From: Mediannikoviicoccus sp037890055
GTDB taxonomy: Bacteria > Bacillota > Clostridia > Tissierellales > Peptoniphilaceae
Assembly (NCBI GenBank): GCA_037890055.1
Contig: JBBKBD010000039.1
Direction: 5' to 3' (one strand)
Length of the DNA stretch: 5,852 nucleotides
Below the pieces are notes generated by a model that was given only the letters and a program-made list of their open reading frames with translations, was not told the DNA's origin and searched no databases. Each line of letters opens with the position of its first letter. The first letter of the stretch is position 1. This document shows, piece by piece, positions 5,779 to 5,852 of the stretch. Both the position numbers and the translations under genes were made by a program.

Positions 5779-5807
5779 TTGACAACAAAAAATCTACATG
5801 CTAGACT
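5779..5807 (+). promoter_or_regulatory. Downstream promoter (P2), probable stable-RNA promoter
   Basis: A perfect TTGACA (5779-5784) is followed after 17 bases by TAGACT (5802-5807, 4 of 6), with transcription predicted near G5814. The run of A bases at 5761-5776 could serve as an upstream (UP) element. TGACAAC (5780-5786) is repeated inverted as GTTGTCA (5814-5820), bracketing the -10 region. Confidence 0.6.
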
Positions 5808-5813
5808 ATAGAA

Positions 5814-5852
5814 GTTGTCACTCAAAGCGAGTGCAAAGAACCTAAACAAGTG
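5814..5852 (+). other. Probable rRNA operon leader, running off the window end
   Basis: After P2 the sequence forms a small hairpin, TTG-T-CACTC (5815-5823) with GAGTGCAA (5829-5836). It continues as AAAGAACCTAAACAAG (5836-5851), which resembles the AAAGAACCTTGAAAACT and AAACTAAACAAG segments of rRNA leaders in Clostridia and Bacilli, as I recall them. No 16S sequence is inside the window, so this is a proposal based on likeness and on the lack of any coding sequence after two strong promoters. Confidence 0.4.

Noticed and set aside
1..5852. CRISPR array, insertion sequence, prophage or toxin-antitoxin system.
   Set aside because: No spaced direct repeats, transposase, integrase, terminal repeats or small paired genes were seen on either strand.

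Overview
The window looks like chromosomal DNA from a low-GC Gram-positive anaerobe. The evidence is A+T-rich sequence, heavy use of AGA and ATA codons, strong AGGAGG-type ribosome binding sites, TTGACA/TATAAT promoters and U-tailed hairpin terminators. A D-aspartate-ligase-type ATP-grasp enzyme, an M17 aminopeptidase, a small FMN-binding lipoprotein and a two-gene ThrE exporter together would suit a Gram-positive anaerobic coccus or relative (Peptoniphilaceae/Tissierellia). That placement is inference from gene content, not from a database match.

Layout. Positions 1-127 hold a strong hairpin and a probable promoter. Positions 203-2384 (+) are a two-gene operon: a divergent NAD(P)H-dependent glycerol-3-phosphate dehydrogenase (GpsA-like), then an ATP-grasp ligase of the type that adds a D-amino acid (D-Asp or D-Glu) to the peptidoglycan stem. 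The two genes overlap by 8 bp and end at a rho-independent terminator (2390-2419). Positions 2420-2504 are a convergent junction with a second hairpin terminator, which serves pepA on the minus strand (2505-3896). pepA and the next plus-strand operon diverge from a compact region (3897-3982) in which two good promoters overlap at their -35 boxes and both transcripts would have very short leaders. Positions 3983-5625 (+) encode an FMN-binding lipoprotein followed by the two halves of a ThrE-type threonine/serine exporter. The last 227 bases contain no gene. They hold a palindrome, two strong tandem promoters, a terminator-like hairpin directly after the first promoter, and a leader-like sequence running off the end that resembles the start of a ribosomal RNA operon.

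How the genes fit together. The first operon would link glycerol-3-phosphate formation (membrane lipid or wall polymer precursor) to cross-bridge synthesis, both envelope processes. PepA is a cytosolic peptidase that releases free amino acids. The exporter pair may remove amino acids or small carboxylates, and its partner lipoprotein carries the signature for covalently bound FMN on the outer face of the membrane. No previously undescribed system can be demonstrated. The points most worth a second look are the altered active-site motifs of the GpsA-like protein together with its overlap with the ligase gene, the pairing of a flavinylated lipoprotein with a split ThrE, the overlapping divergent promoters, and the promoter-hairpin arrangement before the putative rRNA operon.
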